A DNA stretch of 64,000 nt from Plasmodium malariae (GCF_900090045.1 NW_021638285.1:122046-186045); one strand, 5' to 3'. Positions 26,640-40,550 are shown, numbered from the stretch's first letter. Program-made: numbers and translations. Notes: generated by a model not told the origin, from the letters alone.

Positions 26640-27620
26640 TAACTTTTGCACCGCTGAGTATTAGAGTTTGTATTGCAAATAATATAAACTGTGGTTCTTA
26701 TATCAAGGATCACATTGTGGTTGATATCCTACACTATAAGAACTTCCTTTAAATTTTCTATCTAATACTTAATATATATTTTGTAAGGATTCTCTTTTTT
26801 CTTTAAATTCAACTATTTTTTTCGTAAATAAGCTATTACATAAGCATGATATCAATAAAGTAAACTATATGAAACAAAACATGTATCTATACCTAAATAT
26901 ATTAATGTTTTGTGCTTGTAAATTTTTGTAAAAATTGGCATATTCGTTGTGTTAGAATATTCACGTTATTAACTATAATTTTTTTTTAACTTTATATAAA
27001 AAAAATAAAGAGAATGCTGCTAGTAATACGACAGCACTGGATAAACTGACAGTAAATATATATTTTACTTGCATAGGTGATAAATATGTGGTAAACCAGT
27101 ACAAGGAGTTACCATATGAATTTTATTATCAAACGCTTCTTTACAATTGATTAACTCCTAGCAAAAGGAATTTTAACTACTTTTTTGATATTTTTCACAA
27201 TTATTCTTGTAAAGGTTATAACATTTCTTAATATTACCACAAATTATATCACCATAATTCTGTTTTTTACCATTAAATTTGCTAAAATAATCATAATAAA
27301 CGTATATTTATTAAATCATTGTTAAAGATTCAGTATCAATTTCTTTTATTACATATATGCATATATTATCTAATTTAGACGAAACATCTCTAAAGGGGTT
27401 AAACCAAATGTGACTATTATTCTTTTTATTTTTTTTTTTCTGAATTTATCAGGTAATTCAATTATTTACACCATTTGTGATTATCAGAATTATATTTATC
27501 CTTAATTACAATTAAATATTTACCAATCTGTTGACATAATATAATAAAATTAGTATTAGGAATATTTAAAGAATTATATTTAGTATTAGAACAATATTAT
27601 ACAGGACTTATACTGTCAAT
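26640..27620 (-). pseudogene. pir: pir pseudogene
   Basis: Reading the minus strand gives pir-like blocks in the right order but in changing frames. Around 27545-27440: CQQIGKYLIVIKDKYNS then DNHKWCKYLNYLINSE, the pir central Cys/helix segment. Around 27290-27190: QNYGDIICGNIKKCYNLYKN. Then ELINCKEAFDNKIHMVTPC, matching the pre-membrane pattern (ExLxNFKxxFDxxI-xVTxC), and a membrane segment around 27050-26995 (FTVSLSSAVVLLAAFSLFFF). A possible tail exon lies near 26660-26760. Multiple stops and frameshifts are present. A seven-C run at 27638-27644 just beyond the 5' end is unusual in this AT-rich DNA. Assignment to pir rests on motif order, not on an alignment. Confidence 0.65.
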
Positions 27621-30339
27621 CTTAACATTTTAACTAACCCCCCCTTATTCCGTTTTATATTGAAGATGTAATTACACGAATTATTTTAAAAAAATAATAA
27701 AATTAAATAAAAAATACTACTACTAATAATAATATATATTCGTAAAATTATATTTTAATGAATAAAAATATATATTTCATTTATGTAACAACAAATTAAT
27801 GAAATATTATGATATATATAAATATTATAAAAAACAAATAAATCTTAAGCTTCCCCCTAAAATGTTTGCACCATTGCATATAAATATACGTGAATGAAAC
27901 AGAAAAAGTTAAATTAAAGACATATTGATATTTATCTAAGTGAAAAAATGTTACGCTTTATGTTTATATGTGATGCATTTTTTTTTGTCATATATAGAAT
28001 TTAAAAAAACCATTCTTAATAAAATCACCACTTTAATTTTTAATTAAAATTAATATAAGGTTGTATAGTTTGTACAGTACAATATAAAAGCTTTTATTTA
28101 AAAACATTATAATTTGAAAAACATAATTTCTTTATTATATCTAGAATACAATTATAGTAATGAATATTCTTCCCTTTAATTTTTGTCCGTGTGAAAATTA
28201 TATAAATGTACTTATATGCTATAGAAAAAAATAAATTAACTTTAGAGTACTCTCATATAAATTGCCAATTATATTCGAGTATCTAATTAAAAATCTTTTT
28301 TTACCTTTTAAAATACTATAAATAGATAAATATTATTTATTTTATAGGTATAGAATTTTCTCTTTTATTTTTATTTTAGTGTTAGAATGGCACGTTTCAA
28401 ATTATTTCAGTTAATATTAAAAATATCTTATAATAATATATAAGCTCTTTAGGAATCTCAATTTCGTGATTTTTAGTGAAATTATAATTTTTCATAAATG
28501 AAAAATAAATTCAAGTTAAATAGGTTTATAATACATTAAAATAAGTACTATTTCGTTAAATTAAAAATATCTCGCTTAAAAATAATATTTTAAGTATGAA
28601 TATATTATACTAGAGATAAACATTATCATATTATTTAAAGCAATCTCTTATTTTTTTTCATACTATTACACAAGAAGCTAAAGTTTCAGTTTAATCTTTA
28701 TAACTTTTGATTTATTATAGTATATATGATTATATTTCAAATATAACAATTATATAAACAAAAATTAGATATTATTACAAGGTAGATTAATTAAAATTAT
28801 AAAATAAATAAAAAAAAAAAAAAAATTTATGCCTAAAGCTTTTAGTAAAATATATTAGTGAATTTAATTTATACATGTGACTTATTAAAAATATAAATTA
28901 ATATATCAACTAAAATTTGTATTTAAAAACAAAATATAACAAGCCCCATTAAAAAATAAATTTATGGCTTTTTTTCTACATTTTAAATATAGTAAAATAA
29001 TTGTTAAAAAAATATCATAATATATTTAAATTTCAATTATTTCACTGCTATTTTATTTATCACTATTCCATGTCTTATATGTTCTATTATACAATAACGT
29101 ATATTTCAAGGATCTCAGAGAATAATAATAAATTATTATTTTTTTTTTTTTATATATCATATTATTGTAAAATATTTTATGATTATATATTTAGTAAAAT
29201 ATATAACTCGTATATTATTATATTTTAATTGTACTAATATATTTAACATATAATTAAATATATTTAAAAAAAAATATAAAATTACATAAAAACGAAAATT
29301 GTTTTTGTTATTAGTATATACGTAGAATGATTTCTCTTTTACTTTATGAGCAATGTAGTAATTGATATAGAAACGTTATTATTATAATTGTTAAAATAAA
29401 TATTTTTTTAATTTATTTTACATAAGATATCCCATGTTAATTTATTTTTATATTTATAACAATAATATATCTTTTTTCTATTCTCATATATGAGTTTCGT
29501 TTAATAAAGTAATTCTGTTGTCAAAATTCCAAATAGATTCCAAAGAATTAATGTTGTGCTGTTATGAGATTAATATTAATTAATAACTACATTTGTAGGT
29601 TTATGTATGCCAATATTCTATTATTATTATTAATATTCAATATATTTTTAGTATAATCACAATAGATTTAATAGACTAAAGTTATATTAAAAAATTTATT
29701 AAGTACCATATCATATATAAAAAATAAAATATAAAAGAAAACATAAATATTTATTATTCTGGTAATGTATACATTGTATTAATAAAATATGCATGTAATA
29801 TATATATTATATGATAAAGTATAAAAGTATATAATGTAATGAACCTTATATAGATTAAAAGAATATACGCTAAAAGAACTATATATTTAGTTCTGGTAAA
29901 ACAAAAAGAAAAAATATAAATTCTATTGAATTTATTCAAAAGTGTTGGAACAAAGACAATGCTAATATAACTAGCTAAAAATAATTATTTTCTTAATAAT
30001 ATGTTATTAATATGTAATAATATATTTGCTTAATGTATTATAAGGATATTACATTAGAGAGACGAATATATCTATTTCATTTAGCATTGTATTAACCTAT
30101 GGTAATAATTATAATTAATTTAGATTAATATATTTTTAGCTATTTTATTTATTAATATTATGCATGAATTAATGATATTGTAAAATTCATAAATAAATTG
30201 ATATTTTTATGGGATTTACATAATATGAAACAGTAAAAAATGATCTGTAATCTACCTATTATTTTGGTATATGGTATCCGTTAAAAATTGTTACATATAT
30301 AAAATGGATTTTATATTTTCACAGATAAATCTAGTATTA
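27621..30339. other. intergenic, no gene seen
   Basis: AT-rich, with open stretches at 29001-29228 (+) and 29754-29939 (-) that are Tyr/Ile/Phe-rich, lack start context and match no family; treated as chance. Confidence 0.45.
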
Positions 30340-30480
30340 GTTATTTTTATAAATATTAATATATAGAGAGATTATTTAAAAAATAATAACCATTGATCTT
30401 ATTAGCAAAATAGAAAAAGGAAAAATATTATTGCGTAATTACAAAAAATCCAAAAAAAAATATAAAGATAAAAGTCAAAA
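30340..30480 (+). pseudogene. possible fam-l/fam-m exon-2 fragment
   Basis: After a candidate acceptor ttttcacag ending near 30325, the sequence gives a stop-riddled reading with a degenerate LLAK followed by KKEKYYC, which resembles the YRLLAKCKK segment of the intact fam genes. No convincing exon 1 or C-terminal core is attached. If real, it is a very old fragment. Confidence 0.3.
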
Positions 30481-31823
30481 ATTAACAAATTCTTTTTAAA
30501 ATGTAAAAATATATCATATTTTTTAAATTTACTATAAAATACTTATATTCTCTTTTATATCCTTCTGGTTTTAGAAAAGCTCTGAAATTCATATAGTACT
30601 GTTTAACTTATACATTTTTTTTATATTTAACATTTATATCTTTTATTTTATAAAAATATTAATAAATAATAATGTAGATATTAAAGTAAAAAAAAATATA
30701 AGAATATTTTTTATTTAATTGTTTACATTTGTTTTAAAAGCGAATATAAATTACAAGTTAATATAAAAAACTATGTATTCAGAATAATTTCAATATTATC
30801 ATGTTTTAGGCATTTTAATTAGTTCAATGATTTTTTAAATTTATAATTATAAAAGTTATACAATCAAAAAAAATACTTTAATATCATAAATATCTATAAA
30901 TATGTATAAAGTTTTTTCATTTAAGTTACACTATTTGTTGTATAAAAAAATTGAATTCTTTATATAGGGACAGTACTTTTAAATACGGTATTTTCTTTGT
31001 GAGAAGATATATATAATTAAAAAAAAATATATTGATATATAACAAATAAAGTGTTACAAACTTACTATAAAAGAAAACGTTTATTATGCAATTATCTATT
31101 AAATCTTAATGACCTAGAAGTATTTCATTATGTATATAACATATGGTTTTTCTATAATATATTAATTTATATGAATTATATATATATTTTCACTACGATT
31201 TCGTGTATTTTAAGGTATTTCTGTTTTTTTATTAAATTTGTTTTTATTAATTAAATCCTTAAACAGTTAATTGATAGGAATTTTTTGAAGGATACAAATA
31301 AGCATCTTTATAAATATGGAAATAACCATATATATAGAAATAATGAAATAACATAAAATTCTAAAATTATAAGTAATTCTGATATATAAATTAAAAAGAA
31401 GTATTGCAATATTAATGTTTTTGCTTTTTTTTATTTTCCTACAAGTTTAATATTTTTGGAATACATTAATATAATTTTAATTTATATATATATATATACC
31501 TTGTTACTTATATTTAATCAAATATTAATATAAATTTCGTATTAATAATCTTAAAGAAATAAAAAATAGTATATATAATTTAAATATATTTTATGCATCT
31601 TCATTTCAATCTTCATATTTCATGTTCTCTTCTCTTTCTTTTATTAAGTATTTTTTCAAATTATTCTTTTTATTGTTCCCATAGTGAATAATAAAATTTA
31701 TTAAATAAGTTTCTTATAGATTACATGCTTACGCAAAAATGTTATCCTTATATATTCAGAATGTATATTATAAATTTTAAAAATGTATTTTTGCATATTT
31801 CAATAGTATTTATCTGCAGTTTT
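30481..31823. other. intergenic, 3' of STP1
   Basis: No supported gene. The open stretch 31051-31254 (+) is Tyr/Phe-rich with no family signature. Confidence 0.45.
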
Positions 31824-34285
31824 TTATTTTTCCATAGAATATTCATATGTATTATCTTCTCTTATCCAACATTCTAACTCTTTTTTAAAGATATCTTCCG
31901 TTTTATAATCATGATTTTCCGTATTTTCCAAAAAATCTCGGTTAAATTCACTTATGTTTTCTATAAATTCTTTTTTACTGTCTGAATTTTCTTTTTCCTT
32001 GAATTCAATTATGTAATTATCCAAATGTGATTCATTATTTTCAATGTCCTGCTCTTTTTTGCATTCTTCTAATACTGACATAAGAACGAGTATACATAGT
32101 TTTGTTAATAATTTTTTTTTTATATATTTATATAATTCTTGGTAGTCTTCTTTGTTCGATAATTCTCCTATATTAATTAATGGCAAAGAATCTTTAATTT
32201 TTTCATTATCATAATCATCTGGTATAATCTGGAGTTCATCAGTTAAATAGTTAAGTAAGTCCTGTTCAATATATTGCTTAATAATTATACACTTCTCTGA
32301 TATCCACTGTCTCCATATATCTTTTTCTCTTTGTGAAAATGGAATATTTTGAATTTCATCAGGATCATTTTTTAATTCTTCTCTTTTTTTTAAGTTAGCT
32401 AGTTCCCTTTTCCAATCATTTTTTAAATTATTAAAACAATGTACTTTTTTCAATTTTTCAGAAAGATTTCTATGTCTTTCTATCCATTTATTCCATATTA
32501 TTTTTTGTTTTTCTTTGCAACTGACAGTTTTATCATCTTCAATTATTAGTTCGTCATTGGTCAAATTAGTATATACTGTATATTCTTCTTTTGCTAACAT
32601 TTCTAGGCATATTTCTAAAAATTCTTCTTTTTTGTATTCCCATTTTGTATTTCTGTATTCTTCGAGTACTTCCATATGTACTTCTATGATGGTTTTGTAC
32701 CTATCCTTTTTTCGGTTTGACACGTGTACTTTATTATTCATGTTATGTTCATTTATTATTATATTTTTAATGGTTTTTTCGCTATCGTATTTTAAGTTTT
32801 TTAAATGATCGTGTGCTAAGAACTCACTTTTTTTCCAAGAAAGTAAAGGATTTAATATTCTCAGAAATTTCACAGGTCTTCTTTTTATCTTTTTTTTTTT
32901 TTTAAACAACCCTATTAAAGCATACTACAGTAGAAAAAAATGGATTTTTAAAACAAGTTATTACGATAATAAAATGATTATCATATTTTTATTACATAAG
33001 TGTTATTTTACTTTAATAAAAAGGGAAAATAGAAACATAACTATAAAGCTGATTAAAATAGATGATGTGTATGTGTTGGACGAATTCGCTAATGGACCTG
33101 AAATAATTATAAATATATATTTAAATCTTTCATTTCTAGAATAGATAAATAAGTAGAATTATTGGTACTTGAAATTTTAGGGGTTTCTGGGGAATTAGCA
33201 TAACGTAGAGGTACAATTGATAATTCGGCATTTAATGCATGCTTTTCGGGAGGTTGTACTTCTGGTGACATTTTAGAATCTGAATTTGGTGATATAATAA
33301 CGCCTGGTAATACTGTATCATTATCATTAGCTTTTGTTGTTGTTAATTCTATTGGACCTTGATTAGTTAGCATAGCTTCAGCTTCTTTACTTTTATCTCT
33401 AGGATTTGGTGCACTTTGAGTTTCCTCTCCTTGTAAAGTTTGAACGACTTGTTCCGATGGATCTTCAGGTTTAGGTGGCGCTTCATCTGTTTTTTGATCT
33501 CCTTGTAAAATTTCTTTTTTTTTTTCTTCTAACTTTTTGCAAGTTGGAATTTGATCCATGGATAAGCAATCAGATGGTTTTTTGAATGTTTCTTCGTTCA
33601 GTATGTGACATAATGGTTCTTTAGGTTTTCCTCTACTTCTTTTTATTGGCTCTTTACTATAACAATGATTAATGGTGTTTGACCTTGTCTCAAAATAATT
33701 CTTCATCACATCAATCCAACCGCTGTAATCGATGCATTTTTGTAAATATTTATTATCACACGTCTTTGAAATTCTACGTTTTAGCTGTTTTATTTCAGTA
33801 AGATAAGTATTTCTTTTTTCACAAAAATCTTCTTCTTCATATTTTAATTCTAAAAGTTTCATATCACTTTCATTCATAACAACAGGACATTTTCCAAGTA
33901 TATCAACATTTACATAGTGAGATCTTACCCAATTTTTTATTGCCCCTTCCCATGTAGCTTTAAAAGAACTATAATATGATGGGGGGGACTTGTTTTCAAT
34001 TAGATATTTACTCAAATGTCTACATACTTCTCTAAATGTTTCTTTGTCACTCTTATTACTTAAGGTAGCAGTCTTAGAGGTTATATATTTTCTAATATTT
34101 ATAAAATTTGGATCGACAACGTACATCAGAAATCCAGAACTTCGAACATTCAAATTCTAGATTCAAAAGAATTATTTAAGAATTATTTTTTACCTTATTT
34201 ATATTATCAGTTGTTCTAGAATAAATAAATAATTCATACACATCAAAAAATAAGCAATTATTACCGAAGAAAAACAATTATCCAT
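31824..34285 (-). CDS. STP1: STP1 protein, four-exon model
   Basis: STP1 is a subtelomeric surface-type transmembrane protein related to SURFINs. I model exon 1 34265-34285 (MDNCFSS), intron GTAA..CTAG, exon 2 33169-34156, a 71-nt intron (33098-33168, GTAC..TCAG), exon 3 33012-33097 and an 87-nt intron (32925-33011, GTAA..GTAG), then exon 4 31824-32924. All junctions keep frame, giving about 731 residues. Exon 2 holds the Cys-containing ectodomain (YVVDPNFINIRKYITSKTAT; GKCPVVMNESDMKLLELKYE; TCDNKYLQKC; PTCKKLEEKKKEIL) and a Pro/Glu-rich spacer. Exon 3 supplies the membrane segment at about 350-365. Exon 4 opens YALIGLFKKKKKIKRR and carries the Trp-rich cytoplasmic tail (Trp near 509, 512, 536, 569, 572). 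The two long ORFs look like separate genes because the exon-2 frame meets TAA at 33107, which my model places inside an intron. Junctions are unproven. Confidence 0.85.
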
Positions 34286-37200
34286 GGTGGATTTACGTTA
34301 ATATTCTAGTTTATTGTAAATAACCGTCTGAAGGAAAAATATGAATTTATATATTTAATTATCAATATTGTAATTTTAAGTTTATACATGGTAATAAAAA
34401 TAAATACAAAATCATCATTTACATAAGAATTTATATATATTCTATAATATAATTTAATAGATCAGTATTTATTTTATGTGCTGCTTATCTGGTTTTACGT
34501 TAAGTAAATATACAACAACTGGAGATATATCCTAATCATTTTTTAATATTAATTCACAATTATGTATATATTATTATATAAAATAATTTTCGCTATATAA
34601 AGAAAAAGCCAAAATATTATCCGCAAAACAATACATATAAATTATATCAACATGTAATATAAAATTTATTCGGTAAAAATAACTTTAATCTATATATTGG
34701 CATTTTCTATTTTTTCTTAGTAGAAACACATGTATATATAGATGTTATTACCTATAATAATATATATAATTCCTTTTATTCTTACGTTTTTCATAGAATA
34801 AATTATCTATAAGCCAAAACATTATTAGTAATGATAATTTGTTTTTATTTTTGTTTTTTTTGTATTATCTTTTTTATTTATTATTGGTATAGGTTGTTCT
34901 AGTGTTATACAATTTTTTTAAATATCTTTTATATTTACTATATTGTATAAAAGAACGAGAACTAATATTATATAAATTATACTAAAGTGTTGCTATACTT
35001 GTGGAATGTTCTTATTAAAATGTACGAGTGACAGTTAACATTTTATTTATATCTATTACCTAACATTCCTTATTTACAGTATATATTATTTCATTGAATA
35101 ATTTTAATATAGTATAATTTATTTTACATATATTTTCTCTTGTACATACCTGTTACAACTTTTATATATGAATCCTTTGATTTGAAAAAACAATATATTA
35201 AAAGTATATTTAGTTTTAATAATGAAATAAATTTTGGATACATATTAAAAATATATAAAAAAATATTAAGAAATAATTATACTAAAATTATTTATGCAAT
35301 ATAGTTGAAAAAAATATAAAATAAATTATAATACTCAAATAAGGAATCATAAAATAATAACTTGACGCAAAAGAAATAATATATTACGTTAGACAAAACA
35401 AAATATATTGAACCTTTGTAATTTTTTTTATTCATTAATTGATAGTTATATTCATATAAGTAAATTAAAAATATATTATATATTTTTTTGTTCGTTTATA
35501 CTTTTAATTAAAGAAAATAACATTTTTATAATAATAAATATTTATTTAGCCTACATAAAGAAAAAGATTATGTATAGTTTATAATACTTTTTAAGTTGTG
35601 AATAATTAATTGAAAACGCAGAACAATTTAAATTCACAAACAACAGAATAGGTTATTATGGTATAAATTATATAAATTATTTATTATTTTAATATTACAT
35701 TTGAAACATGTACATATGAAATATTGAGTAGTGAGCAAATTAAAATAGAATGTAATAACAAATGCTTGTAATTAATTATTTCACGTATAAAATTACGTTA
35801 TTATTGTTAAGCAAAATAAATATGGTTTTCTAAAAAGTTTTATCTTAATTTTCTTTTATGCTTTAATTTATTTATATTAAAATTATTTGTTCGTTTTTCT
35901 ATTCCTTTTATTTTAAGCTCTTACATTTTATTTAATTTTTTTTTTTAAATATGTTAATAACAATAAATATCGGATTATAAATAAAAATAAGTTATCATAT
36001 TTTAAAGTATTATTTATATATATTTCTGTATTTGAATATATTATATAAATTTATGTAAATATAATATATATAGTGAACATATCATTGTGGATTAATATAT
36101 GGCAACAAATAACAATATACTACGATATTATCAAACATTTGAAAGAATATTAAAAAAGCTACGTAAATTTATTTATAAAATATTTATAAAAAAAAAATAT
36201 TTTTTTTTTCTTTTTTATTATATTTTTTAATATATGATAAGAGGTTTTGTACAATACTGAAATTTATGCATTAGGTTTATTTATCAATAATACAAAATTA
36301 ATAAAAATTCATATGAAATAATGAAATTTCCTTAATTTTATTGAGAATATGTCATAAATCATTTTGGTTAAAAAATAATATTTAATACAAAAATAGATTT
36401 ATTTTTATATAAAGGATTAACATAATATAAGTTAATACAAATGCTATATGGATAAGTATTACAGCATGAAATAGAAAAAATATGTAAAAGTCAATGAAAT
36501 TTGGATAGTGCAGTTATTTAAATAACAAATTATAATGGTTTCTTATTCATTATGTACAAGAACACCATGTAAAAACTGTAGTATATAAAATTTTAAAGAG
36601 GAACTAAGGTATTTTAATTTCTTTTTAATGTTACTCAAACTAGAGCTTATAATTAATAACATATTATTATAGTGAAAACAATCATAAATAATAATATAAC
36701 TAAAATATAAAATAAAAAAAATATATTTTGATGATAAGTATGTCTTAATTTTACCAGTGTTCTATTAGTTAAACAGATAAATATATAATTGTTTCAAGTT
36801 ATAAAAAGAACTTATTTTCATAAGTATTTTCACGAATAAAGCAATAAATTATATTTTACAAGATTACTGTTATGTAAAATATGTGATATTATTTTTATGT
36901 TTTATTTAGTATCATTTCATATTATTTGATTAAATAAAAACATTATATGTATAATTTATTCGTTATAGAATTCTATTATTTTAATATTTATAATTCAAAA
37001 CGTGACATTCATATATACCACAATTTTGACAATTTAATAATTATAGTATAAAAATAAATATATATGTATTTATCCTAAATTCATATATGATATATTCTTA
37101 ATATTACGAATTTTTATTTAATTTTCATTATAATTCTTTTCATCTACTAGATCTACTGATCTTGTTACGCTTATTGAATTATTAGTTTGTACTTTTTGAT

Positions 37201-37849
37201 ACATTTCCATTTATATATATTATCTGAATGGATTTTATATAAGAAATATTACATATCCTAAGAAACTTAATGTAAAACAATAATTTGGAAATTGGTTATC
37301 TAATAAAAATTATTTCGTTTTTATATTTCTGTGCTTCTATTAATCATACTTTTACGTAAAAAATTTGTCTTTGGATTACATAAATATATATATATTCTTA
37401 TACTCTTCAATTTTTTACATGAATTTTTATGTATTAACTTTTTATAGTACTATTAAAAGCATAATCCTATTCTATTGCATTTAAAGTGTAATTAAAAAAA
37501 ATAGCTCTGACCATTTTTTGTTTTCAATTTATTTTAATATATATTTTAATTAAATTGTTCAGGATTCTATATTATATATACAATGAGATATATTATTGAG
37601 CATTTATGAATTACAATTTTTTACACTATATGTTATTTAATATCTAATGTAAGTCTAATATATCTTATAATTTGTAAAACTATTTATCTGTATTAATGTA
37701 TTTCATTCATGTACATATTTTTATTTTTTCTCATTAAAGTTCAAGGAAAAGTACAAGTGATTTAAATTATTATTAAATAAATTTAATATTTATATATGCA
37801 ACACTATAAAAACAGTAATTTATTGTAGTATCGTATTACAAGGATTGTG
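34286..37849. other. intergenic, 5' of STP1
   Basis: AT-rich; no gene seen. From about 37600 the sequence begins to match 56510 onwards (see findings). Confidence 0.5.
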
Positions 37850-38390
37850 TGAAACATTCACATTTTTATGTAAATTAGTTTTTAGTACTAAACAAAAGGA
37901 AACATTAAAAATATTGCAATAAGTGTTAATGTAGTAGTTTAAAATAAAGATATAAATTCATACAACCTAGATATATAAGTTAGTTTTTCTTGTTCCAGTA
38001 TACCCACAAATGAGATTTTTATAATAACTGTATAACTTTTGGATTCAGTACCTTCATGCAGTTCATTAATATCATTTAAGAGTAGTGTCCTTTTGTGCTT
38101 CATTATATGATATTTACGAGAATGATATTCATTTTTAATATAATCAATTTGTGTGCAAAAAATTTATTGCATTTTGTGTAACATATGTATTTATATATCC
38201 ATTATATAATCAATTATATTTTTCAGCATAGGCACGAAAACTATATATATAACTCTATTATTAGAACTTTTTAGAAATAGTAAAACATATAATTTATATG
38301 TTAAATTATAAAAAGGAGTAAAAAATAAAACATATCCTTGTAAAAAAGAAAAATATTGATTTCTTTGGTAAATTATATATAAAACCATAT
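37850..38390 (-). pseudogene. unclassified exported-type pseudogene, copy A
   Basis: On the minus strand, 38388-38191 is open (MVLYIIYQRNQYFSFLQGYV, then YNLTYKLYVLLFLKSS). Further on, in another frame, comes NEYHSRKYHIMKHKRTLLLN, then NELHEGTESKSYTVIIKI, GILEQEKLTYISRLYEF, a stop, and a membrane segment TTTLTLIAIFLMFPFV near 37945-37890. RTLLL could be a PEXEL relic. A homologous but more damaged copy lies at 56760-57300, so this was once a gene, but I do not recognise the family. Frame changes and stops show that it is dead. Confidence 0.5.
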
Positions 38391-40277
38391 AGAGAATATA
38401 TTATTTTTGATAAAAATTAAATATATAAAAGAATAATTTACTTTTTGTACACATAGTATTATATAGCTTATATAAACATAATAATTATATTGTGTAAATA
38501 GAAATTTAATAACTTGTCTTTACTAATAAGAGTTATTGTTATGTATTAATAATATTAATTATTAAATATAAAAATGATATGTTGCAAAAGTAGGTAAAGA
38601 TTGTTGAGATATGTGAGTAAAATAAAAATATACTTATATTATATATACGTAATAATGAAAAAATAAAATATTTTAATAGGAAATTAAACTTATTGTATAT
38701 GACTTCTCAAATTGAGAAAAATATATATAATTTTTACTAATATATATTTATTTTTTAAAAATTGGTCTCAAAAATATATTTAGAAATAATGAATATTGTT
38801 AAAATTGATAAATCCTATTTATACGTAAATGTCTTGGAGGATTTTATTATACAAAGAGTTCAATTTTGTGATATAATTTATAAGTTATATGTATATAATT
38901 ATGAATATTTAAAATGGTTTTGCTCATAATTTATATGTAAATATTAACTGTACTTAAAAATGTGAGATTACCAAATTCGAAAAAGAAATCCAAAGAAACT
39001 AGATAAGAGTCTCCGTGTATGCTTTAACGACAATAACATATATATATATTAAAACAAAAAATATATTAGTGTCAATTTATATTGTTTTCTTTTGTTTTGT
39101 ATATTAAGTATAGTATTTTAAATTTATATATTTTTTATTTTTTTTTATTTCTTTTACTTGTTTAATCTAAAGAATAATATTTCTTAAAGTAACAAATAAT
39201 ATATAGTTTTATATCGTATGACTGCAATATATTTCTTTGCGTATGGTATATTCATAATTGTCATACCCAATATAATAATGCATAAAGTATATAAATATTG
39301 AGGAATTATATATTTTTTTTCTAAAATTATTTTTAAAAATATATTATTTATGTTTATTTTTTAATTTTTATTTTCAGAATTTGTTCCTGATATTATTGAC
39401 TTGCAAAAAAATAAATAATAGTATAATATATTCTGCCCAAAACTATAAGAAAAATATTACTAGAAAATATATTTTATTAAAATATACTTATTCTTATTTA
39501 TTATCTACATATTATATTCCACAAATGATCCTAATATTTAAATATATTTAACTTTATATACCTTCGAACCGACGAAAATATATAATATATTTTTGAGAAA
39601 ATTTTACTTTATTATATCTATTTTTCCCTCATTATATTTTATTTTATTTAATTTAATTTTTTTTTAAATATATAATTTTAATCAAAGAACACGAAAAAGA
39701 AATTAGTTCTATGAGGATAAACAAATTTCATATAGAAATAATGATATATATTAAAATTATTTAAAATATATTATTTTCAAAATTATGATACAAAAATTTA
39801 TAACTTCTTTTTTTCTGTTTATTTTAATTATCTTTAAAATATATATATTTTTAATAAATTAGTGGGTATCCTATAAATCTTTTTATTTTAATACGTAATA
39901 TATAATAAGGAATTGAATTTTCATAATTAATATCATGCAAAACTTAGGCAAAATGCTTTTTTTTATAATTAATATTACTACTATTATATTGTTATGATAA
40001 TAACAGATTTTCAACTATAATAAAGATTTGTTCCAAAATGTAGCGTTTGCAAAGTTGGCATTATTAATAAAAAACTATTATTATATTTATATATTAATAT
40101 CTTAATATATAGTATAATATATAATCTATATTCCATATTTCATATATTTTACAATTTACATATATTTAATAGTTTGAAATATTAAAAAAATTATATATAT
40201 ATAATATATATATATATATTTGTTAAAAAAGAATTATATAAAAAGTATTTAATTACTGTATTAAATTTTATATTTTT
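38391..40277. other. intergenic, duplicated flank
   Basis: No gene. The part 38400-38960 can be matched by eye to 57310-57850 (for example GGAAATTAAACTTATTG against GAAATTAAACTGTG, each followed by a TTGAGAA word). Confidence 0.45.
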
Positions 40278-40318
40278 TGTATATTTATGAAAGAATACGA
40301 ATTATATTATTTTTATTA
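40278..40318 (+). promoter_or_regulatory. conserved upstream block of fam gene (copy 4)
   Basis: TGTATATTTATGAAAGAATA then CGAATTATATTATTTTTATT, about 270 bp before the ancestral start of the pseudogene at 40551. Confidence 0.42.
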
Positions 40319-40550
40319 AATATAATTTTTTATGAATATCATTAAGATAAAATTTATATAATAAATTTATAAAGTTTCCATTATTTGTATACGTTGTAAA
40401 AAACATTTAAATTATGTACATATAATTATATTTTTATAAATAAATAAAAAATTAATAAAATAAATACATTACCCTTTATAATTAAGGCAATATTTTAGTA
40501 TTGTTTGTTGTTTTCTTACAGAATGTAGTACAAATTTAAAATTATATATC

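Noticed and set aside
29001..29228. 75-codon open stretch
   Set aside because: Chance-like Tyr/Ile/Phe composition; no neighbours or motif supporting it.
29754..29939. 61-codon minus-strand open stretch
   Set aside because: Same chance-like composition; no start context or homologous copy elsewhere in the window.
31051..31254. 67-codon open stretch downstream of STP1
   Set aside because: No family signature; likely chance.
32515..32808. 97-codon + strand ORF
   Set aside because: Antisense shadow of the STP1 tail exon.
39361..39420. Acceptor-like TTTTCAG followed by a short reading resembling exon 2
   Set aside because: No RLL motif, leader or core follows; stops appear at once.
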